A DNA stretch of 64,000 nt. It comes from Karstenula rhodostoma CBS 690.94. Its lineage: Eukaryota; Ascomycota; Dothideomycetes; Pleosporales; Didymosphaeriaceae. The position numbers were made by a program, and so were the translations under genes. Location of the stretch: NCBI GenBank assembly GCA_010093485.1, contig MU001508.1:572051-636050 (forward strand). The letters run 5' to 3'. Positions 1 through 13,641 of this stretch are shown in pieces (positions within the stretch are counted from its first letter, which is position 1; every line of letters begins with the position of its first letter). The notes under the pieces were generated by a model. It saw nothing but the letters and a program-made list of their open reading frames with translations, had not been told where the DNA came from and made no database searches.

Positions 1-89
1 GACGGGGCTGACAGTGAGAGTAGAGAAGGGGCAAGAGCGGGATTCTGCCTGGCAACAGGCGTATGTGCTCACGTCTTCAACGCGTCCCT

Positions 90-1139
90 TCACCTAGGTT
101 GCCTTCTGGACCACTGACTACCGTGCACCGCTTCGATGATGCTGGAAGTCGGTCGTCGAAGCCACTCATCCCAAAACTCCGTCTCCCTCCTCTCATCGTC
201 CGGCAGCACATGTGCTCTCCACCTAACCTCCAGCCCCGCCTCCCTTGCACACCTTTCGTACACCTCGCTCCTGAACTGGAACACGTCGAAGAAAAACGGC
301 GGCTCAGAAAGCACTGTAACGCGCGCCTTGATACCGACCTCACGCCCCGTATCCGGCGCTACGTACTCCCTCTCCAGCACGTCAACATCGATCCCATAGA
401 ACCCCTTCTTATCCTCCTTAACCCAAGGATCTGTCACATTCGTCGTCACGCCCACAAACTTCCCTCCCACCGCGAGATTCTGCTCGATAACGCGGAACAT
501 GGACGTCAGTTCCCTCTCTGTACCCGCGTAGTTCAGAAACCACCCGGCGAACACGACATCGAATTGCTTTCCTACGGCGGGCAAGTTCTCCGGCGCACTG
601 CAATCCGCGACTTCGAAGTGCAAGTTCGGAAGCGGGTGCGCTTTGCGCGCGGCATCGACCATGGTGCTGGAGATATCGTACCCGTGGACCGCCGCCGCGC
701 CCAGCTTCGCAAGCAGCGCGCTGTAGAAGCCCAGCCCGCACGCGAGATCTACGGCTCGTCAGCTGCTGCATGCGGGACGGCAAGCATCCGGAGAGACACT
801 TGCATGGCGCAGATTTGGCAGTCTGGGCTATGCAATCCATCTAAGAGCGACCCTGGACATGCGCGTTTAACTTGCGTGCATGCACGCAGCCCAAAGGAGA
901 CGTGCATTGCAAACAAACTAGCACGAGGTGGGGGCAGGAAGAAAGAAACCTAGCAGCTTACCCAAACACCGCTTCCCGCTTACATCGCCCAGAGCCTCCA
1001 CCACGCTCGGCGGCTCCGGCTGCGTCGCAGGCTTGCTCTTGATATCGCCATATTTGCTGCCGATGGCGTCGTACTGCGTGTTCTGCGTCGACACGGCAGG
1101 AACGCCATCCCCTACTGTCCCCGCCTCCGAAGTCGCCAT
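90..1139 (-). CDS. SAM-dependent class I methyltransferase
   Basis: Two exons, 1139-962 and 748-90, joined across a 213-bp GTAAGC...TAG intron (961-749), give 278 residues. Joining restores motif I, LDLACGLGFYS at residues 59-69, with Asp60 supplied across the splice; this fixes the intron. Next come YDIS (acidic end of strand 2, SAM ribose contact in this fold) and FDVVFAGWFLNYA (motif IV region). It therefore looks like a soluble small-molecule methyltransferase of the Methyltransf_11/25 type; the substrate cannot be read from sequence. The start is the first ATG in frame before a low-complexity N-terminus, and the ~230 bp upstream run straight into the AT-rich block. The single gene in the left flank has no partner in view. 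Family assignment is solid, specific function unknown. Confidence 0.85.
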
Positions 1140-1496
1140 TCTCGTGCTGCGCCGGATCGAGCAGGTGTGTGAGACGATGGCGTGGTGTGCCGGTGCGCTG
1201 GGAGAGAGGATGGACTGTGGGGGGGAATGCAAAATCAGGCACACGGCAGACTGGTGGGGTGCGGTTCTCGGGAATTGACCGAGACGATGGACCAAGGGCT
1301 TGGGATGCGTTAGCATATGGGCTAGAGGTTTGCGGACCCCACTTCACTACGGCCAGAGTTTCCCTATAATAGGGATATATTTACCTAGATAGATATATTA
1401 TATCCCTATATAGGTATATTATATCCCTATATAAGGAAATTTTAGTTAAAATAGGTAATAAATCTTATAAATAGGGAAAAGTTTCCCTTTTTAAAT

Positions 1497-1525
1497 ATAA
1501 AATATCCTTAAAAGGGATATTTTAT
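1497..1525. repeat. Perfect 11-bp hairpin near the left edge
   Basis: Arms 1497-1507 and 1515-1525 are exact reverse complements (ATAAAATATCC and its complement) around a 7-nt loop. In AT-saturated DNA short inverted repeats arise easily, so no function is inferred. Confidence 0.6.
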
Positions 1526-1687
1526 ATAATAGAATATATATAATTTTATATTCCTATATTATAGCCTTTTTCTATACTAATAGTAACTATTAGTATAATA
1601 GTAATATATATATAAAAAATAGAAATTTATTATCTTTTTTAAAAATATATATTTAAATACTACTATATATATATACTATTTACTACT

Positions 1688-1832
1688 AGTATAAAAACTT
1701 ATTATTTAGTTTTATACTAATAGTTATTATTAATATAAAAGCTTATTATCTAGTTTTATATTAATAGTTACTATTAGTATAAAAGCTTATTATCTAGTTT
1801 TATATTAATAATTACTACTAGTATAAAAGCTT
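1688..1832. repeat. 44-bp tandem repeat, about 3.3 copies
   Basis: Copies begin at 1688, 1732, 1776 and 1820, each starting with AGTATAAAA or AATATAAAA then GCTTATTATCTAG or a C-to-T variant of it. Differences between copies are almost all transitions. Confidence 0.85.
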
Positions 1833-1833
1833 A

Positions 1834-3070
1834 TAGATATATAAAGGCTTTAAAGTAAATAAATAGTTATTTTTAAAAATATATTAGTCTTTAGGTAGTA
1901 ATAATAGTAAAAGGAGAAAAGAAAAAAAGAACTAATAAAAAAGAGATATATTAATAAATCTATTACTATACTTTTAGTAATAATAATAATAGTAATAGAG
2001 AGGAAAAAAAAAAGCTATAGTATTATAATTAATTACTTAGAATAAAATATAAATTTATTTAAAGTATAAAAATAGTTATTTAAATATATACTTTTATTAA
2101 TATATTTTTATAGATTATACTAATAAAAATAGGTAATAGTAGTAGTAGTTTCTATATAATCCTCTTTTTATAAATTTATATTTTATACTATTAAATATAT
2201 AAAGGCTTTAAGGTAAATAAGTAATTATTCTTAAGGACTTATTAGTCTCTAAGTAGTAGTAGTAGTAAGGGGGAAAAAAAAACTAATAAAAAAGAAATAT
2301 ATTAATAAATCTACTATTATATTTCTAGTAGTAATAGTAGGTAAAAAACTATATAGTCCCCTTATTATAAATTTATACTTTATACTACTAAATATATAAA
2401 GGCTTTAAAGTAGGTAAATAGTTATCTTTAAAAACTTATTAGTCTCTAGGTAGTAATAGTAGTAAGGGGGGAGAAAGAATTAATAAGAGAGAAATATATT
2501 AGTAGATCTACTACTATACTTCTAATAATAGTAGTAGTAATAATAATAAAAAAAAAAAAAAAAAAAAAGAAAAAAAGAAAGCTATAATATTATAGTTAAC
2601 TACTTAAAATAAGATATAAATTTATTTAAGATATAGAAAGTATATCTAATAATTAATAAATACTAATTAAACTTAGCTAATATAGTATTATATATCTATA
2701 TAATAAAATTTAGATTTTTATTTACTAAATTATACCTATTTTATATTTTAGTAATAGAGTTTATTATACTATTTTTAGTTAGATATAGTTACTTAAATAT
2801 ATATATATTATTCTTATTAATATATTTTTATAAATTATACTAATAAGAATAGATAGTAGTAATAATAGAAAGAAAAATACTAATAAAAAAAATATATATT
2901 AATAAATCTATTATTATACTTCTAGTAGTAGTAGTAGTAGAAAAAGGAAAAAAAAAGCTAGTAAAAGAAAAGTATATTAATAGATTTACTACTATATTTC
3001 TAATAGTAGTAAGGAGGGGGGTACTAATAAGAGAAATATATTAATAAATCTACTACTATACTTTTAATAC
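1834..3070. repeat. Degenerate long repeats with AAGGCTTTAA and AATCTACTACTATA modules
   Basis: A module starting ATATATAAAGGCTTTAA recurs at about 1834, 2193 and 2392. It is followed by a purine run and then a module ending AATAAATCTACTACTATA; the second module alone recurs again to about 3070. A 20-nt A run lies near 2550. This is a decayed repeat family; no coding capacity is visible. Confidence 0.6.
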
Positions 3071-6000
3071 TAGAAAGGGGTTATAATTTCTAAATTAATA
3101 TTTTTATATAATTAGATATATAGAGTATACTATAAGTTTATATAAAAGTAATACTATTATTAATTTACTAAAACTAATAAAAAATAGAGCTTATTTAGAG
3201 ATATTTTATTTTTTTACTATTATATAGATAAGTTAGTTTTATTAAGAGATTACTTATAGAGAGATTATTTAATAGCTATAAAGTTTTTTATAGGTATAGA
3301 TATATTAAACTACTCTTCTTAGCTTTATTATAATATAATTTTTTTTTTTTTTTAACTCTAATACCTCTTATTTTATATACTTACTAATAAAATAGTAATA
3401 CTAAGATTCCTTTTTAATAATACTAATTCTCTAGATATAAACTCTCTTTAAAATATACTTAGTAGCTAATCTAGTATAAGTAGAAAGTAGCTTTAAAATA
3501 TCTAATAAAATATCCTTTTATACTAATATATTATATACTATATAAGAGCTATATAGAAATAAGAATTCTAATACTTTTAAATATTATTATAGATATTTAA
3601 AGGAAAGTATAGAAAAGATATATTATAGTCTAATAGATATATTATTAGTAAAGGTATAAAACTTTATTTTTAGCTCTAGTTACTAGTAGTACTAATAGTA
3701 TATTTCTAGCCCTAGTAACTAGTAGTAAGGGTATTATATTATTAGCTCTAGTAGTTAGTAGTAATAATTATATATTTCTAGATTTTATTATAGATTCCTA
3801 GGGGGAGGTATAAAAGAAATATATTATTAATAAAGATATATAGTTTTATATTTAGTTCTAATTACTTATAATACTAGTATTATATTACTAGCCCTAGTTA
3901 TAATAATAGTTTTATTACTATTTTACTTTAGTATAGAATATTATATATATATTTCTAACCCTAGATTATATATAAGTATATATTAAATTAATAGCTTTAA
4001 CTTTTTCTCTATTTAGACCTATATTCTTTTATTTAAATTTTCTTCTACTAAGTTTTTTTATTTATTATATAGTAGAACTTTTTTATAGTTTACCTAACTT
4101 TATCTAATAAAGGGTATCCCTTTTTCTTTAATATTTTAACTAGTAATATTATAGGTACTAATATTTTAGTATTTATAGGCCCTAAAAAAGAACTTTATAG
4201 TAGTAAAAATACTAGTATAGATACTAGTATCTATACTAGATTAAATAAGGGTAAAAATAGTACTAATAATAGTACTAATAATAAAAGTATAGATATAGAA
4301 CTATAATTACTTAGTATATTATTCTATTTATAGTATAAAGGGTTAGACTTATAGTAATATAGATATAAATATAAGTATAGAATTATATTTACTTAGTATA
4401 TTACTTTATTTATAGTATAGAGAATTAAACTTATAATAGTATAGGTATAGATATAAATATAAAACTATAGCTACTTAGTATATTACTCTACCTATAATAT
4501 AAAGGATTAGGCTTATAGTAGTAATAACTAAGTTACCTATAATAATACCCTTTATAGTAAGTAAAGTAGTAATAGTAAAAATAAAGATAGATAGTAATAA
4601 ATTCTTATTACTTTTTTTTAAAAAAAAAGATACTACTCCCCTCTTTTAAATATTATAGTAAGTATAGGGACTAGAATAATATTAAGTATTAACTACTTTA
4701 AAATAGAACTACTTATAGGTATTCTAAATAGGATTAAAGTACTTAAAATTAAATAATATAATTATATATATTAAGGAGAAGAAAAGTAGTTACTTAGTAT
4801 ATATCTAAGTATAGATTTACTTATTTACTAGACTACTATTTATATATTATTATAGTAATTATATTAAAAAAGTATATCTAGTAACTAGTACTAGAAATAT
4901 ATTACTAGTACTATTAGTAGTTAAAACTAACTATATATATAAGGGAAATTATTTAGTTTAATAATTTAGTTATAATTTATAATTACTAGAGAATTATATA
5001 GATTACTATATAATTAACTAGTATAGACTAGTTATAATTAGCTTATATATAGTATAATTATAGCTAGTTTATACTAGTAAAAATAGAGAGGATAAAGAGA
5101 AAAGAGTATATAAATAGCTAAGGGAATATTTAGAAAGCTAGTAATATTATATAGATTACTATAGAATTAACTAGTATAAACTAGTTATAATTAGCTTATA
5201 TATAGGTATCTATAGTTTATTTAGGTAAAGAAAAGTAATAAAATAAAGAGAATAAAAAGGGTAAGAATAAGGACTAGTAGTCTAGTATTATAGAAAGTAG
5301 TTTCTTACTTCTAAGGACTATATAGTTAAAGACTACTTCTTAAAAGTAAAATTAATAGTATATATTATATTATTAAATATTAATCTATACTAAAGTACTT
5401 AATATATAAATAAAGGGGATATCTATAGGGCTAATAATATTATTAGGGCTAGTAATATAGAGTAGTTTATTTTCTTTATTATTAGCCTACTTATCTCTAC
5501 TATAGAATTAACTAGTATAGACTAGCTTCTTTATAATAGAGATAAGTAGGAGAGAATAGAGAGAAGAGAAAGAATAAAAAAAAAGAAAAATATAAATAAT
5601 TAAAAAAGTCCTAAAATAGAAATCTAGAGGAGTACCTATAGGGCTAGTAATACTACTAGTACTAGTAATATAAATAAACTACCTTTTTTATTCTTACCCT
5701 ATTTATTTTTATTATAGAATTAGCTAGTATAAACTAGCTATAATTAGTCTATATATAGTATAAACTATAACTTAACTAATAAAAAAAAGAATAAAGAGAG
5801 TAAGAAAAGTATTTAAAAAATACTTAAATATTATTATTTTTAGTTATAGTCTCTAAACTAGACTACTTATATTTAAATTATTAAAAATTCTCTTTTTAGT
5901 CTATTTATTATCTTAGTAGCTATATAATTAGAGACTACTTCTTAAAAATAAAATTAATAATATATATTATATTATTAGATATTTATTTATACTAGAGTAT

Positions 6001-9000
6001 TTAATATATAAGTAAGGGGAGTACTACTATATAAGTAAAGGAGGTACCTAAGGGAGTACTTAGGGGTTTTTAAAAAAGAATACTAAAGGGCTAGTATATC
6101 TAAGCTATAGAAATAGTAAAAAGGGAAGAATTAGAATTAAAAATATAATTAAAACTAGAAATATAGTACTAGTACTACTAGTAATTAAAATTAACCTATT
6201 TTATAAAACTATTAATATAAGTCTATATATTACTTTTAAAAACTTAATACTAATAATATAGAAGTTAATAAATAAAAATAGCTCTTTATAGTAAAATAAG
6301 TTAAAATAGTTATATTTAATAGTAAGCCTATAGACTCCCTTTAGAAAACTAATACTAATAATATAGAGATTAATAAATAAAAATAGCTCTCTATAGTAAA
6401 ATAAGTTAAAATAGCTATATTTAATAATAAATACTATTAATAAAAGTTAGAGAAAGTAGGGCTTAAAGATATAATAAATATCTCTAATACTTATAAAGAT
6501 TATTATTAATATAAAGAGGTAATAGTTATAGTAAATAACTATAAAATTAGTAAAAATTAAGGAAAAAAGAGAAGAAAAAAAAGAAAAAAAAAAAAGAGTT
6601 AGGGCTAGTAATACTACTAGAGCTAGTACTATTACTAAGACTAATAATCTAGTACTAGTATAGTTATTTATTTAAGTAGCTATATAGTTAGAGACTACTC
6701 CTTAGAAGTAAAATTAATAATATATATTATATTATTAAATATTTATTTATACTTATACTTTTAGTAGTATAAAGTAAAATATCTATTATAAATAAGGGGA
6801 ACTATATTTTAGGGCTAGTATACTAAAACTATAGAGGAGACTAGGACTAGTAATTCCCTATTACTAGTACTTAGTACTAGCTAGGGCTAATAATAAAGTA
6901 TCTATAGTACTAGCTACTAAATTAGAAAAAGAGTATTTACTAGTAGTACTAGACTATTATATTATATAAGAACTATATAGTTATTAAAATATTTTTAGTA
7001 TTAAACTCTATTACTATTAAATTTCTAGCCCTACTCCTTAATATCTAATTAGAGTACTAACTTACCTTATTAAGTCTAGTATTACTATTTTATAGAAGAA
7101 TATATAGTAAATAAATATTATAACTCTTATTAATAATATTATTTAGAAAGCTATCTATATTATTAATATTATTATTTAGGAGACTATCTATATTATTAAT
7201 AATATTACTTAAAATACTATCTATACTATAGCTAAATTCTAAAATTCCCTAATATTAGTATATATATTATATTCCTATAATATACCCTAAGAGTATATAT
7301 TATATAATTAAGGACTATTAAAGATATAGTTAAACTCTACTAAAGATATCTTTAGATATTATCTAATATACTAATTATAGTATTATTAGCCTACTACTAT
7401 TATAAACTCTTTTAAAATACCTCTTTTAAAGTATATAGGCCTACTTAGGTAGGTTATAATCTATAATAATTTTCTAATACTCTCTATAGCTATACTTTAT
7501 ATCCCCTTATATATCCTCTTTATATATTTAGTATTTCTAACTAAGGTATCTATACTAAGAGTAGAGAGAATTCTAGATTTTACTAAATTTATCTTTTCTT
7601 ATTAGCTAAAAGTAGGCTTAAACCTTTATTTTTAGCTATTTTAGCCCTAGCTAAAAGGTTATTAGTATCTTTATATACCTCTTAAATATAGCTTAGTAAT
7701 ATAGATATTCCCTTAAAGAACTAGCTAAATAAGAGTAAATTATAGAACTATTCTTAATACTTTATAAATAATTATATATTAATAGTATTCTAGTATAATA
7801 TTACTTAGTCTATAATATCTATATTAATTAGTTATAAGATACTTATAATAGTAGTATTTATATATTTACTTTTCTAATCTCCTTATTTATAGAGTTATTC
7901 CCTTTATTATTCTTATTTTTATATCTAGTATTTATATACTCTATAGATATAAGGCCTTCTCTAGAAAGATTATTAGGTATATTAGCCTTAAGATAAAACT
8001 ATTATATAGGTAAAGAATACTCTTCTATCTTCTAGTCTATAGGTATTAGTAAATATAATATAATTCTAGACTATTTAGCTTTTTTAGAGATATCTCTAAA
8101 TATATTATTTTAGTTCTAAAGATTTAGATTATTTCTATTACTAAGTATATAGGTACTAATATAGATACTAAATATAAAGAAATTAAAATTATAAAAATAA
8201 TTAGTATTATTAATTTAGTATAAGGCTAGTAATAAGATATATCCTAATAGATACTTATTAATTTATATAAAAGACTCTATTTAGAGGGGTACCTAAATAA
8301 TAAACTTATTAAACTCTAAAATAGTAGTAATAGTAGTAGTAGTAGTAGAAATAGAAATAGAAGTAATATTTAATAATATAGTAATATAATTAAGAATATT
8401 ATTCTAGTAAATAGTTAAAAGGATATAAGTATTTTATTTTACTATACTTTATTAAAATATATTATATCTAAGAACTATTAGTTATAAGTATTTTATTTAA
8501 AAGGTTAGAATAAATATACTATTTTTTATATATATATTAGGTTTATAAACTATCCTTATAATATAGACTATATTCTAAAGGTTAACTCTACTATACTAAT
8601 AGTAAATATTAGTAAGAGGAAACTTTATTATAAATATATACTACTATTAAGTAGATAGAAAAGAGTAATTTAAAGTAGACCTACTTTATAATTTAGAAAA
8701 ACTATTCTAATAATTAGTATTTCTACTAAAATACTTTATATATATTAATTTTTTTTTCTACCTTACTATTAGTTAATATTAATATAGGTAAGAAATTCTT
8801 ATAAATACTATAATTATTAATTTAGAATAAGTAAAGAGGTAATTATTAATTTTTACTTTTACCTTATTTCTAGAATAATAGTTAGTACCTCTTATAGGCC
8901 TTAGTATAATATAAGTAATTACTTTTATATTAATAACTTTATTTTTCTCTTACCCTATAATACCTAATTATATAATTATTTACTATACTACCTATCTATA

Positions 9001-10475
9001 TTTATTCTAGTATCTACTCTAAGGTTATATTTTTATATATCTTCCCCTACTTTCTTTAGCCTTTTAGTCTATTAAGTATAACTCTATAAGTAGGCTATAC
9101 TTATAATAAAAGAAAATTTTATAAGTTTTTATATTTTTTATATTTCTTTAATAGTAGTATATAGTATAGTATTTAAGCTAGTTTAATACCTTTCTCCTTT
9201 TATATATATACTACTAGTACTTATAGTATATTTAAAATAGTATTAATAAGAGAAATAATATATAAGTATTTCTACTTCTACTCCTATATCTATACCTACC
9301 CCTATACCTACCCCTTCTCTCCTAACCCTAATTATTACTAATAATAATAATAATAATAATTTTATACCTATATTTATAGACTTTAATAGGGATATAAAGA
9401 TAGAGGAGGCTAGAGATAAAAAAAAAAGTAGAGATAATAGTAATATTTTTTAAGAGAGTATATTTATATTTTTATTTTTAGCTACTTTCTATAAGAGTAT
9501 ATAAGCTTTCTATTACTTTAATAAATTCTAATTTTATTTATAAATACTATAAGTTTATTAGCTAAAGGTAACTAGACTTAAGTAGGCTTAATTAAAGAGC
9601 TAATCCTAGATATAGGTTCTAGAAGGTATAGTAGAAGTTATAATTAACTAGTATTTCTATACTATATAGATTATAGAGACTAAAATAGATAAACTCCTTA
9701 AAGGGGATAATTACTATAATTAGTATATTTAGGATAACTCTAAATATTAGGTATACTTAGTTAGGGCTTATAAGAATATAATTATAAGGGCTAGCTTTAA
9801 ATATACTAAGTATTAGTATTTCCCTAACTAGGGGACTTATAATTATAAAGTACTAAAGTTAATAAAAAAGTTAAAAAAGTCTTAGTAATATAGTTCTTAT
9901 TAGCCCCCCTTATACTACTACTAATATAAAGGTATACTTAAATATTTTATAGTATAAAAGCTTTACCTTATTAGATATAAAATAGTATAGTATAAGTTTC
10001 TATTATATAAAGTAATAGTTATATTTATAACTATCTAGTTAGTTAAATAGAAACCTATAATATAGATCTATTTTATACTAGATTACTATTCTCTTCTCTA
10101 GATATATTAATAAGACTTATTTTAGATTATTATTTAAATACTATATACTAGCTTTACCTTATTAGGTATAAAGTAATATAGTATAAGTCCTTATTATATA
10201 AAGTAGTAGTTATATTTATAACTATCTAATTAGTTAAACTAGTATATAGTATATCTATCTAATAGCTTAAATAACCTACTAGTATAATAATATCTCTTTC
10301 TCTATAGTCTTCTAACTAATAACTATTAGTATAAAATATACTTATCTAATAGTATAGGTAACCTACTAATATAATAATATCTTTCTTTCCTTCTACCTTT
10401 TCTAGCTAATAATACTACTAGTAACTATAATTACTACTTATATATCTAGCTAGAAACTTTATTAATAGTTATATT
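3071..10475. other. Unclassified RIP-degraded repeats, no gene
   Basis: I see only degraded repeat DNA. Visible structure: an 82-bp tandem repeat of three copies (about 4285-4530, anchor TACTTAGTATATTA at 82-bp steps); a family with core ACTAGTATAGACTAG at about 5020, 5180, 5510 and 5720; a module AGAGACTACT plus TTAATAATATATATTAT at about 5320, 5930 and 6690; a direct repeat of about 106 bp at 6241-6432; and a 95-bp direct repeat offset 191 bp (9960 and 10151). Stretches around 9400-9900 look like former coding DNA on the plus strand but I cannot name a family. Confidence 0.6.
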
Positions 10476-10480
10476 ATAGT
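10476..10480. repeat. Target-site duplication ATAGT, left copy (outer copia)
   Basis: ATAGT directly abuts the left LTR; the identical ATAGT at 23246-23250 abuts the right LTR. Five base pairs is the usual length for copia integrases. Confidence 0.9.
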
Positions 10481-10686
10481 TATAGTAGAGAAAAGAAGCT
10501 TAAATATCCCTTTATTTAGGAAGTAAATTAATTAGATTACTATATAAGAAAAGATTACTAGAAAGGCTAATTATATACTATACTTATCCTAAATTAGTTT
10601 AGTACTTAGGTTAAGGTACCCCTTATTATAGCTAATTAGAGCTCTATAAACCCTAATATTACTAAGTATTATTTATATTCTTAATA
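10481..10686 (-). repeat. LTR of outer copia element (3' LTR in element orientation)
   Basis: 206 bp, aligned without gaps to 23040-23245. I count about 11 differences, all C/T or G/A. The left flank ATAGT (10476-10480) matches the 5 bp after the right LTR. Confidence 0.92.
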
Positions 10687-10696
10687 TACCCCCTAA
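10687..10696 (-). other. Polypurine tract of outer copia element
   Basis: On the minus strand this reads TTAGGGGGTA directly before the LTR, nearly the same as the inner element's tract. It primes plus-strand DNA synthesis in LTR elements and sets the minus orientation here. Confidence 0.8.
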
Positions 10697-11066
10697 GTAA
10701 ATAGCGCTTATTATTTATTTACTAGTAGAATTTAATTATTTAGATTAGCTTCCTTTAGAAATATATAGCTTAGACTATAATTTCTTATTTATATTATACT
10801 ATTATTAGTATTATAATACTAATTAGCTAGAATAAGAATCTTTTAGTACTTAATATAATACTTATAAATAATAGTAGCCTTATAACTAAGTATAGTAAGT
10901 AATAGTAAATAAAGTAAATAATTATTATATAGTATAAACTAGTAGAGATAGGTAGAATAAAAAGGTATCTTTTATACTTTTTAAACTTCTTTTCTTTATC
11001 CCTATTATCCTATCTTATAGTATATTCTTACCTTTTACTTTTTAATACTTTACTTATACCTTTTAG

Positions 11067-12190
11067 ATAGCTAATAATACTACTAAAGCTTATACTACTA
11101 AAGTATATAAATAAGAAGAGAGACTTAAAACTAAATAAGTAGTTACTACTAAAAGATTTACTATAACTTTTTAAATAACTTATTAATCTAATTATCCTTC
11201 TATTTAGTCTACTTTCTATACTTTTAGCTAAGCTTCTCTAGTAATATTATATACTCCTCTAGCTATAGAAGAAGAGTATATTAAAGCTATCTAGCTAATA
11301 AGCTATCTTAGTTACTTAATAAGTATCTTAAATAGTAGATTAGATAGTCTTTACTATAATATTATAAACTAATAGATAGGATATTACTTTTACTATTATA
11401 TATACTTATATAAATTAATATAAGCTAGATTCTCTACTTATTTAGTTAAGCTTTACTAATTATTATAGTCTACTATTTCTAGCTATATATATAATATACT
11501 TTATCTTATTTTATAATAATTTAAACTTTAGTATAAGCTTCCCTTATTTTCTTTATTACTTAAATTTTTACTAACTATATATAGGCTTATAAGGTTAATT
11601 ATTTATAGTAGTATATTTAAGCTATACTAAAAGATTAAGATAAAAGTTAAAAAACCCTTTTTATACCTTTATAGAACCTCTACTTAATAATTAGCTTTTT
11701 TTCTACTTTTTTTATTCCTATTTCTACTCTATCTACTCCTATCTTATTTCTACCTACTCCTATTCCTATTTCTATTCCTATTTTTTCTACTTTTATTCTT
11801 ATTTTTATTACTCCTATTCTTACTCTATTTATTTTCTAGTAGGTCTATCCTATAAATAACTAAAAGGTAAACTTATAAAAGGCTATATATATTTCTAAGT
11901 ATAATATATCTACTCCTTATAAGTACTATACTTTATAATAGCTTTATAAGATAGGTTTAAGTATTAGTTATTATAGTATAAATTAATAGTAGCCTAACTT
12001 TAATTACCTTAAGGAATATCTATACAGTTATAATAGGTTTTTTAAAACTAAGGAATTTTCTATTTATAGTTAGGATAGTTTTAAATATAGATATTTTAGA
12101 TACTTTAATATATTAGAAGTATAGTAGTATACTTAGCTTTATAAGCTCTTTAATTAGATACTTAATATATTTAAGTAGGATAGATTTCTT
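11067..12190 (+). pseudogene. Plus-strand coding ghost inside the outer element
   Basis: Read on plus from 11067 (ATA where ATG would stand), a frame beginning I-A-N-N-T-T-K-A-Y-T-T-K-V runs with stops almost only as TAG/TAA, as RIP makes from CAG, CAA, CGA or TGG. A stretch at about 11700-11835 is rich in CCT, ACT and TCT codons, resembling a Pro/Thr/Ser linker. A second protein-like stretch (about 11996-12180, with FKYRYFRYFNILEV) follows in another frame. The orientation is opposite to the host retrotransposon and the family is not recognised. It could be an extra antisense frame, captured DNA or another inserted element. As an alternative, the polypyrimidine run read on minus would be a Gly/Glu-rich tail. 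Confidence 0.4.
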
Positions 12191-12357
12191 TTATTTTTCT
12201 TTTATTTTTCTTTTATTCTCTAGTTAAAAAGTACTTTTTATAATTAAATTTAATAAATTTTTACTTACTTTACTTCTTTTATATCTATAATTATAAAACT
12301 TATATCTTAAAGATTAAGTAGCTATATAAATCTAGTAAACTACTATTTTAATAGTAC

Positions 12358-13350
12358 TTTTATTAAACTATCTATAGGTATTTTACTTATTTTAAAATAT
12401 AAAATCTTAAATAATCCCTTTATATACTCTTATTATAGCTATATATTCTAGATATTAATATAGTAAAAGTATATAGTAATTTTTTTATTTTTTCTAATTA
12501 CTAGTTTAATTATTTACTAGTTATTATAGTAGATTTACTAGAGTAATCCTAAGTCTAGTATAAGTTTAGTAAAGAAGTACTTTAAAACTATTACTTCTTT
12601 ACTAATATACTCTAGAGTAAGAAGTTTTACTTTTATAGTTAAAGTTATAATTATACTTTAGTAAGCTATCTTCTATAGAATAGCGCTACTAAATAATAGA
12701 GTAATATACCTATAAAATAATTATCTTATTAGTAAATTATTTATAAAAGATATATCTTTATAGATAAGTAGGTCTAGACTATTATATCTACTAAATTAAA
12801 TTACTTTCTAGTATATTCTATAGAGGTATAGAATTACTTAATTAACTACTACTTTATACTTTATACTTAGGTTAGTAAGGAAGAAGGATAGCTTTAATAT
12901 AGTAAATATAATATCTAGTTATAGTATAATTACTATATATAATACTAATCTAATCTTTTCTTAATAACTTTTAATTTACTATAGTAATATTTTACCTTTA
13001 CTTTTTTTAAGCTTATTAATTAAAAAAGGAGTAGGTAGGAAGCTACTAGTTTTATAAAGCTTAAATCTTTTTATAATCTTATTAATATATATATTATATA
13101 TAAGTATAATTATTTAATTATCTTAGTTTCTAATTACTTATACTCTAAGAAACTATTTAATTAGTTCCTTATCTTTAATCTTATATTTATTTATAACCTT
13201 ATTTTATAGTATTTAAGCTTACTCTTTATAATTATTATAATATAGAAGTAGTATATTATCTATATAGAATAGTATTAGAATTTTCTAATCTTTAGAAAAG
13301 AATAAATAAGACTTTTCCTTTAAAGCTTTAAGCCTTTTAGCTCTAAGTAA
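12358..13350 (-). pseudogene. Outer copia pol, reverse transcriptase end and RNase H
   Basis: Minus-strand codons TAT-ATA-GAT-AAT (13266-13255) are YIDN, the RIP form of the YVDD catalytic box of Ty1/copia reverse transcriptase. 894 bp further on in the same frame, codons reading I-D-S-L-I-K stand for the conserved A-D-G-L-T-K at the end of copia RNase H. In the inner element the same two landmarks are 295 codons apart, close to the 298 here. The 5' portion of the gene continues at 18893 because the inner element interrupts it. Numerous TAA/TAG codons make it non-functional. Confidence 0.85.
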
Positions 13351-13355
13351 GTAGG
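13351..13355. repeat. Target-site duplication GTAGG, left copy (inner copia)
   Basis: GTAGG abuts the 5' LTR. The same pentamer at 18888-18892 abuts the 3' LTR. Confidence 0.93.
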
Positions 13356-13641
13356 TATTAGATTATATATATATATTATTACCTATAGTATAGTGTACTT
13401 ACTATTATAGTAAGTTATAGTAACTACTAGTAGTAGTAGGTAGTAAGTATAAAAGGAGAGGCTAGGATATTTTATACTATTAGGACTAGTATAGGGTACT
13501 AAGATACCGTTTAAGGGTGTATCTTAGCTAGACTTAGAATAATAATTAATTATAATAATTTATATAATTATATAATATATAACTAACCTATCTATATCTA
13601 TAGTTTATAGTAATCTATTATTATTTATAGTAGATTTAATA
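13356..13641 (+). repeat. 5' LTR of inner copia element
   Basis: 286 bp, same length as the 3' LTR. About 13 differences from it, all transitions, in both directions. It begins TATTAG (from TGTTAG) and ends TAATA (from a CA end). Confidence 0.95.

Noticed and set aside
63..953. 296-codon plus-strand frame opposite the methyltransferase
   Set aside because: Antisense shadow: it covers the methyltransferase exon and its intron; the minus strand carries the real domain signature.
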